Source: Pseudomonas uvaldensis
Lineage (GTDB): Bacteria > Pseudomonadota > Gammaproteobacteria > Pseudomonadales > Pseudomonadaceae
Assembly (NCBI RefSeq): GCF_021271205.1
Contig: NZ_JAIWKS010000005.1
Location: 1-64,000, forward strand
Length of the DNA stretch: 64,000 nt
Direction: 5' to 3'
A model generated the notes under the pieces. The model ran no database searches, was not told the origin of the DNA, and was given only the letters and a program-made list of their open reading frames with translations. Positions 20,319 through 27,208 of this stretch are shown here, one piece after another. The translations under genes and the position numbers were made by a program. Positions within the stretch are counted from its first letter, which is position 1; each line of letters begins with the position of its first letter.

Positions 20319-21467
20319 TCAATACGCCGCCAGGTAGATCTTCTCGATATCGGCGGCGCTCAACCTGCGCGGGTTGTTTCGCATCAGCCGCTCGATGCCC
20401 GCGGCCTCCGCCGCCATCGAGGGGATCACATCCTCGGTCACGCCCAATCCACTGAGTCCCTGGGGGATCTCCACGGCGGCACACAAGGCGCTCATCGCCT
20501 CCACGGCTTCGTCGGCAGCTTCGAGATCGCTCAGGTGTTCGGTCCTGATGCCCATGGCCTGGGCGATGTCCCGCATCCGCTCGACGCAGGCCACCTTGTT
20601 CCACGCCATGACATACGGCAGCAGCAAGGCATTGGCGACGCCATGCGACACATGGAAACGGCCGCCCAAGGGATAAGCCAGCGCATGCACCGCTCCGACC
20701 CCGGCATTACCGAACGCCATGCCGGCCATCAGGCTAGCAGTGGCCATGTCTTCACGGGCTTGCAGGTGGGAAGGATTACAGAAGGCTTTGGGCAACGCCC
20801 GGGTGATCAGCTTGATGGCTCCGATGGCCAGGGCATCGGTGATCGGTGAGGCGTTGAGGGACAGATACGACTCGATGGCGTGGACCAGCGCATCGACACC
20901 ACTGGAAGCGGTCACACTGCGCGGGCACGTGAGGGTCATCTGCGGGCTGACCAGCGCCACGTCCGGCAGCAGGTAGTCGCTGACGATCCCTTTCTTCAAT
21001 TGCGCGGCCTTGTCGGAGAGGATCGCCACGTTGGTGACTTCCGAACCGGTGCCGGCCGTGGTGGGGATGGCGATCATGGGCGGGCCTTTGCGCGGTACCT
21101 GGTCGACGCCGAACATATCCTCCAGTTCGCCGTGATAACCGGCATAGACCCCCACGCACTTGGCAATATCGATGGCGCTGCCGCCGCCCAGCCCGATCAA
21201 TCCGTCATGACCGCCATCACGGTAGGCTTGCATGCAATCCTTGACGATGGCGATTTCCGGGTCCGGCATGACTCGGTCGAAAATCTCGTAATCGCGCCCG
21301 CCCAAATGTTGCAGCGCCAGCTCCACGGTACCGGACCTGACCAGCGCGGCGTCGGTGACGATCAGCGGATTATCGACATCCAGCCGCGTGAGTTCGGCTG
21401 CCAGTTGCTCGATGGCAGCGGCACCGGTGATCAGTTTGTGGGCGATCTTGAATGAGGAAAGACTCAT
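20319..21467 (-). CDS. Iron-containing alcohol dehydrogenase
   Basis: Group III, metal-dependent NAD(P) alcohol dehydrogenase of 382 residues. The dinucleotide motif GLGGGSAIDIAK and PTTAGTGSEVT are present. The metal ligands are D and H in DALVHAIES and the two later His in HALAYPLGGRFHVSHGVAN. ATG at 21467 has GAGG 6 bases upstream. It is on the same strand as, and 144 bases after, the last gene of the agt-like transport operon. This suggests, but does not prove, that it reduces or oxidises a semialdehyde or hydroxy acid from 4-aminobutyrate or 5-aminovalerate metabolism. Confidence 0.9.
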   Translation of the reverse strand: MSLSSFKIAHKLITGAAAIEQLAAELTRLDVDNPLIVTDAALVRSGTVELALQHLGGRDYEIFDRVMPDPEIAIVKDCMQAYRDGGHDGLIGLGGGSAIDIAKCVGVYAGYHGELEDMFGVDQVPRKGPPMIAIPTTAGTGSEVTNVAILSDKAAQLKKGIVSDYLLPDVALVSPQMTLTCPRSVTASSGVDALVHAIESYLSLNASPITDALAIGAIKLITRALPKAFCNPSHLQAREDMATASLMAGMAFGNAGVGAVHALAYPLGGRFHVSHGVANALLLPYVMAWNKVACVERMRDIAQAMGIRTEHLSDLEAADEAVEAMSALCAAVEIPQGLSGLGVTEDVIPSMAAEAAGIERLMRNNPRRLSAADIEKIYLAAY

Positions 21468-21562
21468 GTGCGCGGCCTCTTGTTCGAGTATGGGCTGGCA
21501 CAAGGATAGCTCGGTATTGGGGGTTGTTCCGTCATTCAGCTCATGAATGCCCCAAGGAACCC

Positions 21563-21590
21563 TGTGGGAGCGAGCAGGCTCGTTCCCACA
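21563..21590. repeat. Single REP hairpin
   Basis: GTGGGAGCGAG (21564-21574) and CTCGTTCCCAC (21579-21589) form a stem with one G-T wobble and a CAGG loop. It is one copy of the REP family of this genome, lying between the agtD-like gene and the dehydrogenase. It may stabilise or end the ABC operon transcript. Confidence 0.85.
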
Positions 21591-21610
21591 ATTGGAACGG
21601 TGTTGTGACC

Positions 21611-22435
21611 TCAGGCCTGGGTGGTACGCAGCTTCTCACTGCGCCCGCGCAACCATTCCAGTGTCAGCAACAAGATTACCGAGAAGGCAATCAGTAACGT
21701 CGCTGCCGCAGCGATGGTCGGGCTGAGGTTTTCGCGGATGCCGCTGAACATCTGCCGTGGCAGCGTGGCTTGTTCGGGGCCGGCCAGGAACAGGGTCACC
21801 ACCACCTCATCGAACGAGGTCGCAAAGGCGAACAGGGCTCCAGAGATCACACCCGGGGCGATCAACGGCAAGGTCACCCGACGAAACGTCGTCAGTGGCG
21901 AAGCGCCAAGGCTCGCCGCCGCCCGCACCAGATTGTGGTTGAACCCCTGCAAAGTCGCCGAAACGGTAATGATGACGAACGGTACGCCCAGCACTGCGTG
22001 AACCACAATCAGCGACAGGAAGCTGTTGCCCATCCCCAGCGGTGCGAAAAACAGGTAGCTGGCGACGCCGATGATGACCACCGGTACCACCATGGGCGAA
22101 ATCACCAGGGCCATGACCAGCGACTTGCCCGGAAAATCGCCCCGGGTCAGGCCAATGGCTGCCAGCGTGCCGAAGACCATCGCCAGCACTGTTGCCGCTG
22201 GCGCCACGATGACGCTGTTCTTCAGCGCCCGCATCCATTCGGCCGAGGCAAAGAAGTCGTGATACCACTGCAGCGAAAAGCCCTGCAACGGATACACCAG
22301 GAAGCTGCCGGAGTTGAACGACAATGGAACGATCACCAGCACCGGCAGAATCAGGAACAGCAAGATCAGCCCGCAGAGTGTGCGCAAGCAGTAGAACCAC
22401 ACCCGTTCGACGGGGGACATGTAAGGACTTACCAT
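21611..22435 (-). CDS. agtD: ABC transporter permease (PotC type), AgtD-like
   Basis: Inner-membrane permease of 274 residues with six predicted helices and the EAA loop AAASLGASPLTTFRRVTLPLIAPG. It is the second permease of a polyamine-type (PotABCD) importer. The start has GGGGAG 8 bases upstream. It follows the other permease with a 13-base gap. Synteny with the P. aeruginosa PA0600-PA0606 region, between rpe and the djlA-like gene, points to the Agt system for 4-aminobutyrate and 5-aminovalerate. Substrate is inferred. Confidence 0.85.
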   Translation of the reverse strand: MVSPYMSPVERVWFYCLRTLCGLILLFLILPVLVIVPLSFNSGSFLVYPLQGFSLQWYHDFFASAEWMRALKNSVIVAPAATVLAMVFGTLAAIGLTRGDFPGKSLVMALVISPMVVPVVIIGVASYLFFAPLGMGNSFLSLIVVHAVLGVPFVIITVSATLQGFNHNLVRAAASLGASPLTTFRRVTLPLIAPGVISGALFAFATSFDEVVVTLFLAGPEQATLPRQMFSGIRENLSPTIAAAATLLIAFSVILLLTLEWLRGRSEKLRTTQA

Positions 22436-22448
22436 TTTCGATCTCCCC

Positions 22449-23696
22449 TCAGCTCAGGCGCAGGCGACTGGCGCCCACCAGCCAGCTGTAAATCAGATAA
22501 AGCACGATGGTCGCCAGCAACAGCAAGCCACCGAGCGCCGTGGCCATGCCCCAGTTGATGCTGGTGTTGGTGTAGAACGCGACGAAGTAGCTGACCATCT
22601 GGTCGTTCGGGCTACCCAGCAAGGCTGGGGTGATGTAGTAGCCGATGGCAAGAATGAACACCAGCAGGCAACCGGCGCCGACGCCGGCATAGGTCTGCGG
22701 GAAGTACACCCGCCAGAAACTGGCGAACGGATGGCAGCCCAGGGAAATCGCCGCTCGCATATAAGTGGGAGAGATGCCCTTCATCACGCTGTAGATCGGC
22801 AGGATCATGAACGGCAACAAGATGTGGACCATGGAGATGTAGACACCCGTGCGGTTGAACACCAGCTCCAGGGGCTTATCGATGACACCCATGGCCAGCA
22901 AGGCGCTGTTGATCAGCCCGCCCGATTGCAACAGCACGATCCACGCCGCGACCCGTACCAGGATCGACGTCCAGAACGGCAGCAGTACCAGGATCATCAA
23001 CAGGTTGCTCTGACGCGATGGCAGGTTCGCCAGCAGGTAAGCCAGTGGATAGGCCAGCACCAGGCAAATGGCGGTAATCACCAGCCCCATCCAGAACGTA
23101 CGGGCAAAAATATCCAGGTAGATCGCCTGGTCGGGGGTGGCCGTGGCCAGTTCACCGAGGTCGTCAATGCGATGATCGACGGCCGCCAGCAGGTAATACG
23201 GGGTGACATGACTGGTATTGCGACGAATCACCTGCCAGTACGCGGGGTCGCCCCAGCGTTCATCGAGGTTCTCCATGGCTTCTTTATACGAGGCCGGCTC
23301 GCTGGCGAACGGCAGCGCACGAGCAGTCTTGGTCAGCAGGCTGCGATAGCCGGCCAGTTCCATATTCAGGCGCTTGGACAAGTCGCCCAGGGTCTGATTC
23401 TTGCGGGCATCGGCCAGGTCTTCGCTGGCGGCCTTGTACACCGGCTCTCCAGGCAACCCGCGCCCATCCCAAGCAGCGACGGCAGCCACGGTGCGCGGCA
23501 TGGCACCGATCACCTCCGGGTTGCTGACACTTTTGAACAACAGGGCCACGATCGGCACCAGGAACACCAGCAACAGAAACAGCACCAGCGGCGCAATCAA
23601 GGCCTGGGCCTTCCAGCGGTTGACCCGCTCGGCGCGCTTGAGCCGTTGCTTCAGGGTGGGGCTGGTGCCCGCGTTCAGTGGAACGGCGATGGCCAT
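22449..23696 (-). CDS. agtC: ABC transporter permease (PotB type), AgtC-like
   Basis: Permease of 415 residues, longer than typical PotB. A large periplasmic insertion (about residues 75-185, containing EPVYKAASEDLADARKN and KEAMENLDERWGDPAYW) sits between the first helix and the five-helix core. The EAA-type loop ISLGCHPFASFWRVYFPQTYAG lies near 330. A GGAG site precedes the ATG. It lies between the binding protein and the second permease in the agt-like operon. A REP pair separates it from the binding-protein gene. Confidence 0.85.
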   Translation of the reverse strand: MAIAVPLNAGTSPTLKQRLKRAERVNRWKAQALIAPLVLFLLLVFLVPIVALLFKSVSNPEVIGAMPRTVAAVAAWDGRGLPGEPVYKAASEDLADARKNQTLGDLSKRLNMELAGYRSLLTKTARALPFASEPASYKEAMENLDERWGDPAYWQVIRRNTSHVTPYYLLAAVDHRIDDLGELATATPDQAIYLDIFARTFWMGLVITAICLVLAYPLAYLLANLPSRQSNLLMILVLLPFWTSILVRVAAWIVLLQSGGLINSALLAMGVIDKPLELVFNRTGVYISMVHILLPFMILPIYSVMKGISPTYMRAAISLGCHPFASFWRVYFPQTYAGVGAGCLLVFILAIGYYITPALLGSPNDQMVSYFVAFYTNTSINWGMATALGGLLLLATIVLYLIYSWLVGASRLRLS

Positions 23697-23784
23697 GGTG
23701 AACTCCGGAAATCTTTTTATCGTTACAAAGGCGGCGTACCGCCTCTGTTCTTTTGAAACACCCGAGCCTGTCGAGACTGATCTT

Positions 23785-23878
23785 CCTGTGGGAGCGAGCT
23801 TGCTCGCGAAGGTTGCGGCACATTCAATAGTGATGTGTCAGACAAACCGCTATCGCGAGCAGGCTCGCTCCCACAAGG
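23785..23878. repeat. REP doublet (REPIN) between the binding protein and permease genes
   Basis: CCTGTGGGAGCGAGCTTGCTCGCG starts at 23785 and its inverted partner CGCGAGCAGGCTCGCTCCCAC ends at 23874, about 45 bases apart. Each is itself a hairpin and the pair is inverted, the arrangement of a REPIN. It sits inside the operon, downstream of the binding-protein gene, where REPs often protect the upstream message. Confidence 0.88.
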
Positions 23879-23906
23879 ATTCCCATCCAGTCTTCAGAGG
23901 GTGGGA

Positions 23907-24950
23907 TTACTTCGCAGCCCAGGAGTTAAAGCGCTGCTCCAGTTGCTCGCCGTTATCAGCCCAGAAGCTGACGTCGATCTGCACTTGGTTGGCGATGTTT
24001 TCCGGGGTGGTCGGCATGTCTTTCAGGACGTCCTTGGACAACAACGGTACGGCCTGGGTGTTGGCTGGGCCGTAGGCGATGTTTTCCGAGTAGGTCTTCT
24101 GCTGTTGCGGAGCGACCGAGAAGGCGATGAATTTTTTCGCCGCTTCGGCACGGGCCTTGTCCAGGCCACGTGGAATGGCCCAGGCATCGAAGTCGTAGAT
24201 ACCGCCGTTCCACACCACTTTCAGGTTGCTTTCCTTCTGTACCGCGGCAATCCGGCCGTTGTAGGCCGAGCTCATGACCACGTCACCGGAAGCCAAGTAC
24301 TGGGGCGGCTGGGCGCCTGCTTCCCACCACTGGATGTTCGGCTTGAGTTCGTCGAGCTTCTTGAACGCACGATCCTGACCGTCCTTGCCGGCCAGCACTT
24401 TATAGACATCCTTCGGCGCCACGCCGTCGGCCATCAAGGCGAATTCCAAGGTGTACTTGGCGCCCTTGCGCAGGCCGCGCTTGCCCGGGAACTGCTTGGT
24501 GTCCCAGAAATCAGCCCAACTGGTCGGCGCGGTTTTCAGTTTGTCGGCGTTGTAGGCCAGTACGGTCGACCATACGAAGAAACCTACGCCGCAAGGCTGG
24601 ATGGCGCCCTTGACGTAGTCTTCGGTCTTGCCGAACAGCGCCGGGTCCAGTTGCTCGAACATGTCTTCGTCACAGCCACGGGACAGCTCCGGAGACTCGA
24701 CTTCCACCAGGTCCCACGAAACGCTCTTGGTGTCGACCATGGCCTTGACCTTGGCCATTTCGCCATTGTATTCGCCAGCCACGATCTTGCCGTTGCCAGC
24801 CGCTTCCCACGGTGCGTAAAAGGCTTTGACCTGAGCCGCCTTGTTCGCCCCGCCGAAAGACACCACGGTCAGGTCCGGACCCGCCGCCATCGCGCTTGCC
24901 GCACCCATCATGCCCAGGGTCAGGGCGGTGAACTTCAGGGATCTCAACAT
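23907..24950 (-). CDS. agtB: Periplasmic substrate-binding protein (PotD/F family), AgtB-like
   Basis: Extracellular solute-binding protein of 347 residues. It has a signal peptide (about 1-22, ending AMAAG), then PDLTVVSFGGANKAAQVKAF. The PotD-type hinge region (AIPRGLDKARAEAAKKFIAF) lies near 270. It delivers its ligand to the two permeases. By gene order it corresponds to AgtB, reported in P. aeruginosa for 4-aminobutyrate and 5-aminovalerate. High expression relative to the other subunits is expected, and a REP pair follows it. Confidence 0.88.
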   Translation of the reverse strand: MLRSLKFTALTLGMMGAASAMAAGPDLTVVSFGGANKAAQVKAFYAPWEAAGNGKIVAGEYNGEMAKVKAMVDTKSVSWDLVEVESPELSRGCDEDMFEQLDPALFGKTEDYVKGAIQPCGVGFFVWSTVLAYNADKLKTAPTSWADFWDTKQFPGKRGLRKGAKYTLEFALMADGVAPKDVYKVLAGKDGQDRAFKKLDELKPNIQWWEAGAQPPQYLASGDVVMSSAYNGRIAAVQKESNLKVVWNGGIYDFDAWAIPRGLDKARAEAAKKFIAFSVAPQQQKTYSENIAYGPANTQAVPLLSKDVLKDMPTTPENIANQVQIDVSFWADNGEQLEQRFNSWAAK

Positions 24951-24998
24951 TTATTGTTCTCTCCACGTGCAGGGTTGGTGTGTTGATACAGGGGGCGA

Positions 24999-26123
24999 TC
25001 AATTCGCCTCTAGAAGTGGATCGAGCGCACGCACGTGCTCGACCTGCCAGCCAAGCGGAACCACGTCGCCGACGGCCAGCTCGGGGTCAAGCTCGGCAAT
25101 CGGTTGCTTCACGAAGAAGTCGCTCTTGCCGCAGACTTCCAGGCGAACCCGGACGTGGTCGCCCAGATAGATGAATTCCGCCACCCTCCCTGAGAAGCGG
25201 TTGACACATTGTTCGCTGGCACCATTGAGGCTCACCCGCTCCGGGCGGATCGACAGGGTCACCGGCTCGCCGGGCTTGCCGACGTTCACCGCCAGTGCCT
25301 CGACCTTTTCACCGCGCCCCAGCTCCACCAGGCAGCGGTCGCCAGTGTGGCTGTGCAAGCGTCCGCTGAGGCGGTTGTTCTCGCCGATGAAGTTGGCGAC
25401 GAAGGTATTTTTCGGCTCCTCATAAAGCGTACGCGGCGGCGCGATCTGCTGGATCTCGCCCTGGTGGAACACCGCCACGCGATCAGACATGGTCAAGGCT
25501 TCGCCCTGATCGTGGGTCACGTAGACCACCGTCACACCAAGCCGCTGGTGCAGATGCTTGATCTCCATCTGCATGTGCTCACGCAGCTGCTTGTCCAGCG
25601 CACCAAGGGGTTCGTCCATCAACACCAACTGCGGCTCGAATACCAGGGCACGAGCCAGGGCCACCCGTTGTTGCTGGCCGCCGGACAACTGCGCCGGGTA
25701 GCGCTGGGCGAACGAGTCCAGTTGGACCATGCTCAAGACACGCTTGACCCGATCGCCCACGTCACTTTTGTTCAACCCCCGCACAGTCAGCGGGAACGCC
25801 AGGTTCTCGGCGACGGTCATGTGGGGGAACAGGGCATAGTTCTGGAACACCATGCCGATGTCGCGCTTGTGGGGAGGCACGTTATTGATCGCGCGCCCGG
25901 CCAGCTGGATCTCACCGGCGGTCGGCGTTTCAAACCCGGCGAGCATCATCAGGCTGGTGGTCTTGCCGGAACCGGACGGTCCGAGCAGAGTCAGGAATTC
26001 GCCTTTGCGAATGTCCAGGTTGAGATCCTTGACGATCAGGTTCTCGCCATCGTAGCTCTTTTGCACACCACGAAAGCTGACCAGCACATCGCTGGTCCCC
26101 GCGCTTGAATCAACCTGGCTCAT
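24999..26123 (-). CDS. agtA: ABC transporter ATP-binding protein (PotA family), AgtA-like
   Basis: ATPase of 374 residues that powers the importer. Walker A GPSGSGKTT starts at residue 48. The Q-loop QNYALFPHMTV, signature LSGGQQQRVALARAL and Walker B LVLMDEPLGALD are intact, and a C-terminal TOBE/OB regulatory domain is present. It is the first gene of agtABCD, starting about 335 bases downstream of the response regulator. That gap holds a REP doublet and probably the operon promoter. Confidence 0.9.
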   Translation of the reverse strand: MSQVDSSAGTSDVLVSFRGVQKSYDGENLIVKDLNLDIRKGEFLTLLGPSGSGKTTSLMMLAGFETPTAGEIQLAGRAINNVPPHKRDIGMVFQNYALFPHMTVAENLAFPLTVRGLNKSDVGDRVKRVLSMVQLDSFAQRYPAQLSGGQQQRVALARALVFEPQLVLMDEPLGALDKQLREHMQMEIKHLHQRLGVTVVYVTHDQGEALTMSDRVAVFHQGEIQQIAPPRTLYEEPKNTFVANFIGENNRLSGRLHSHTGDRCLVELGRGEKVEALAVNVGKPGEPVTLSIRPERVSLNGASEQCVNRFSGRVAEFIYLGDHVRVRLEVCGKSDFFVKQPIAELDPELAVGDVVPLGWQVEHVRALDPLLEAN

Positions 26124-26348
26124 ACCCGCACCTTTTGTATTGATGACTGCTTGTAAATCAAGCCTAGTGGAGCCTGCTTCCCGCGCAAATCGGGGCGAAG
26201 GAGAGAATCGCCTCAGCCGGATGGAAGCGTCGGGGTAAGGATCGCCCTACAAGGATGGCGGGATTGGATAAGGGCGTGATGCGCGATGGGAGATAAGCAG
26301 CAAACACGGCCTTTGGCCGTGTCGCAAACAGATATGCGGACACCAATA

Positions 26349-26443
26349 CCTGTGGGAGCGGGCTTGCTCGCGAACGCGGTGCTTCAGTTACATCTGTATT
26401 GACTGTCACACCGCATTCGCGAGCAAGCCCGCTCCCACAAGGG
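26349..26443. repeat. REP doublet (REPIN) between agtR and agtA
   Basis: CCTGTGGGAGCGGGCTTGCTCGCG begins at 26349 and its inverse CGCGAGCAAGCCCGCTCCCAC ends near 26438. The flanking ACGCGGTG and CACCGCAT also pair, giving one long inverted structure. It is the main content of the 335-base gap 26124-26458. Nothing else was recognised in the gap apart from the presumed agtA promoter near 26130-26340. Confidence 0.88.
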
Positions 26444-26458
26444 AACTGCGGTAAGGGC

Positions 26459-27088
26459 TTAGAGTAGCTTATGCTCCATCGCGTACTTCACCAGCTCCGC
26501 CAGCGAGGTAACGTTGAGCTTCTGCATCAATCGAGCCTTGTGGGTGCTGATGGTCTTGCTGCTCAGGGCCAGTTGTTGGGCGATGTCGTTGACGTTGGCG
26601 CCTTGAGCGAGGCGCTCGAAAACCGAGAACTCGCGCTCGGACAACAGCGAATGCAGCGGCCGGGTGTCGGTCAGGCCGACTTCGAAGACCATGCGGTCGG
26701 CCAGGTCCGGGTCGATGTAGCGGCCACCGGAGGCGACCTTGCGAATGGCCATGAGCAGCAAGGCCGGGTCGCTGTCCTTGGTCGCGTAGCCAGCAGCGCC
26801 GACCTTCAGCGCCCGGGCCGCCATCTGTGCCTCATCGTGCATCGACAAGACCAGGATGGCGGGTGGGTTGTTCAGCGCACGGATCCTCGGGATCGCCTCC
26901 AGGCCGTTGACCCCCGGCATGGAGATATCCAACAACACCACCTCACAAGGCACGTGCCGCAGGGTCTCGAGCAGTTGCTCGCCATTGCTCGCCTCTCCCG
27001 CTACCACCATGTCCTTCGCCAGGCCGATCAGCTGCTTGATACCTTCGCGGACAATGGTGTGGTCTTCAGCTACCAGTACACGAATCAC
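26459..27088 (-). CDS. agtR: NarL/FixJ-type response regulator, AgtR-like
   Basis: Regulator of 209 residues. The receiver domain has the phospho-acceptor D54 in VVLLDISMPG. The C-terminal LuxR-type helix-turn-helix is LSEREFSVFERLAQGANVND followed by IAQQLALSSKTISTHKARLM. It is on the same strand as the histidine kinase upstream (gap 120 bases with a REP doublet). It is the likely activator of the downstream transport operon, as reported for AgtR in P. aeruginosa. Confidence 0.9.
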   Translation of the reverse strand: MIRVLVAEDHTIVREGIKQLIGLAKDMVVAGEASNGEQLLETLRHVPCEVVLLDISMPGVNGLEAIPRIRALNNPPAILVLSMHDEAQMAARALKVGAAGYATKDSDPALLLMAIRKVASGGRYIDPDLADRMVFEVGLTDTRPLHSLLSEREFSVFERLAQGANVNDIAQQLALSSKTISTHKARLMQKLNVTSLAELVKYAMEHKLL

Positions 27089-27110
27089 TTTATTCTCCAG
27101 ACTCAGGATT

Positions 27111-27184
27111 TATCGCGAGCAGGCTCGCTCCTACATAGGGTGATGCCCGCACAATACCTGTGGGAGCGAGCCTGCTCGCGATAG
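27111..27184. repeat. REP doublet between agtS and agtR
   Basis: TATCGCGAGCAGGCTCGCTCCTAC (27111-27134) faces away from TGTGGGAGCGAGCCTGCTCGCGATA (27159-27183). The two copies are inverted relative to each other and fill most of the 120-base gap. The first copy has one base changed (CCTAC for CCCAC). Confidence 0.88.
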
Positions 27185-27208
27185 CTCTACCCAGACACCG
27201 CAAGAACA

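Noticed and set aside
26349..27184. Clustered GTGGGAGCGAGC repeats as a CRISPR-like array
   Set aside because: Copies are inverted pairs with irregular spacing and hairpin structure, typical of REP/REPIN elements; there are no regular spacers and no cas genes.
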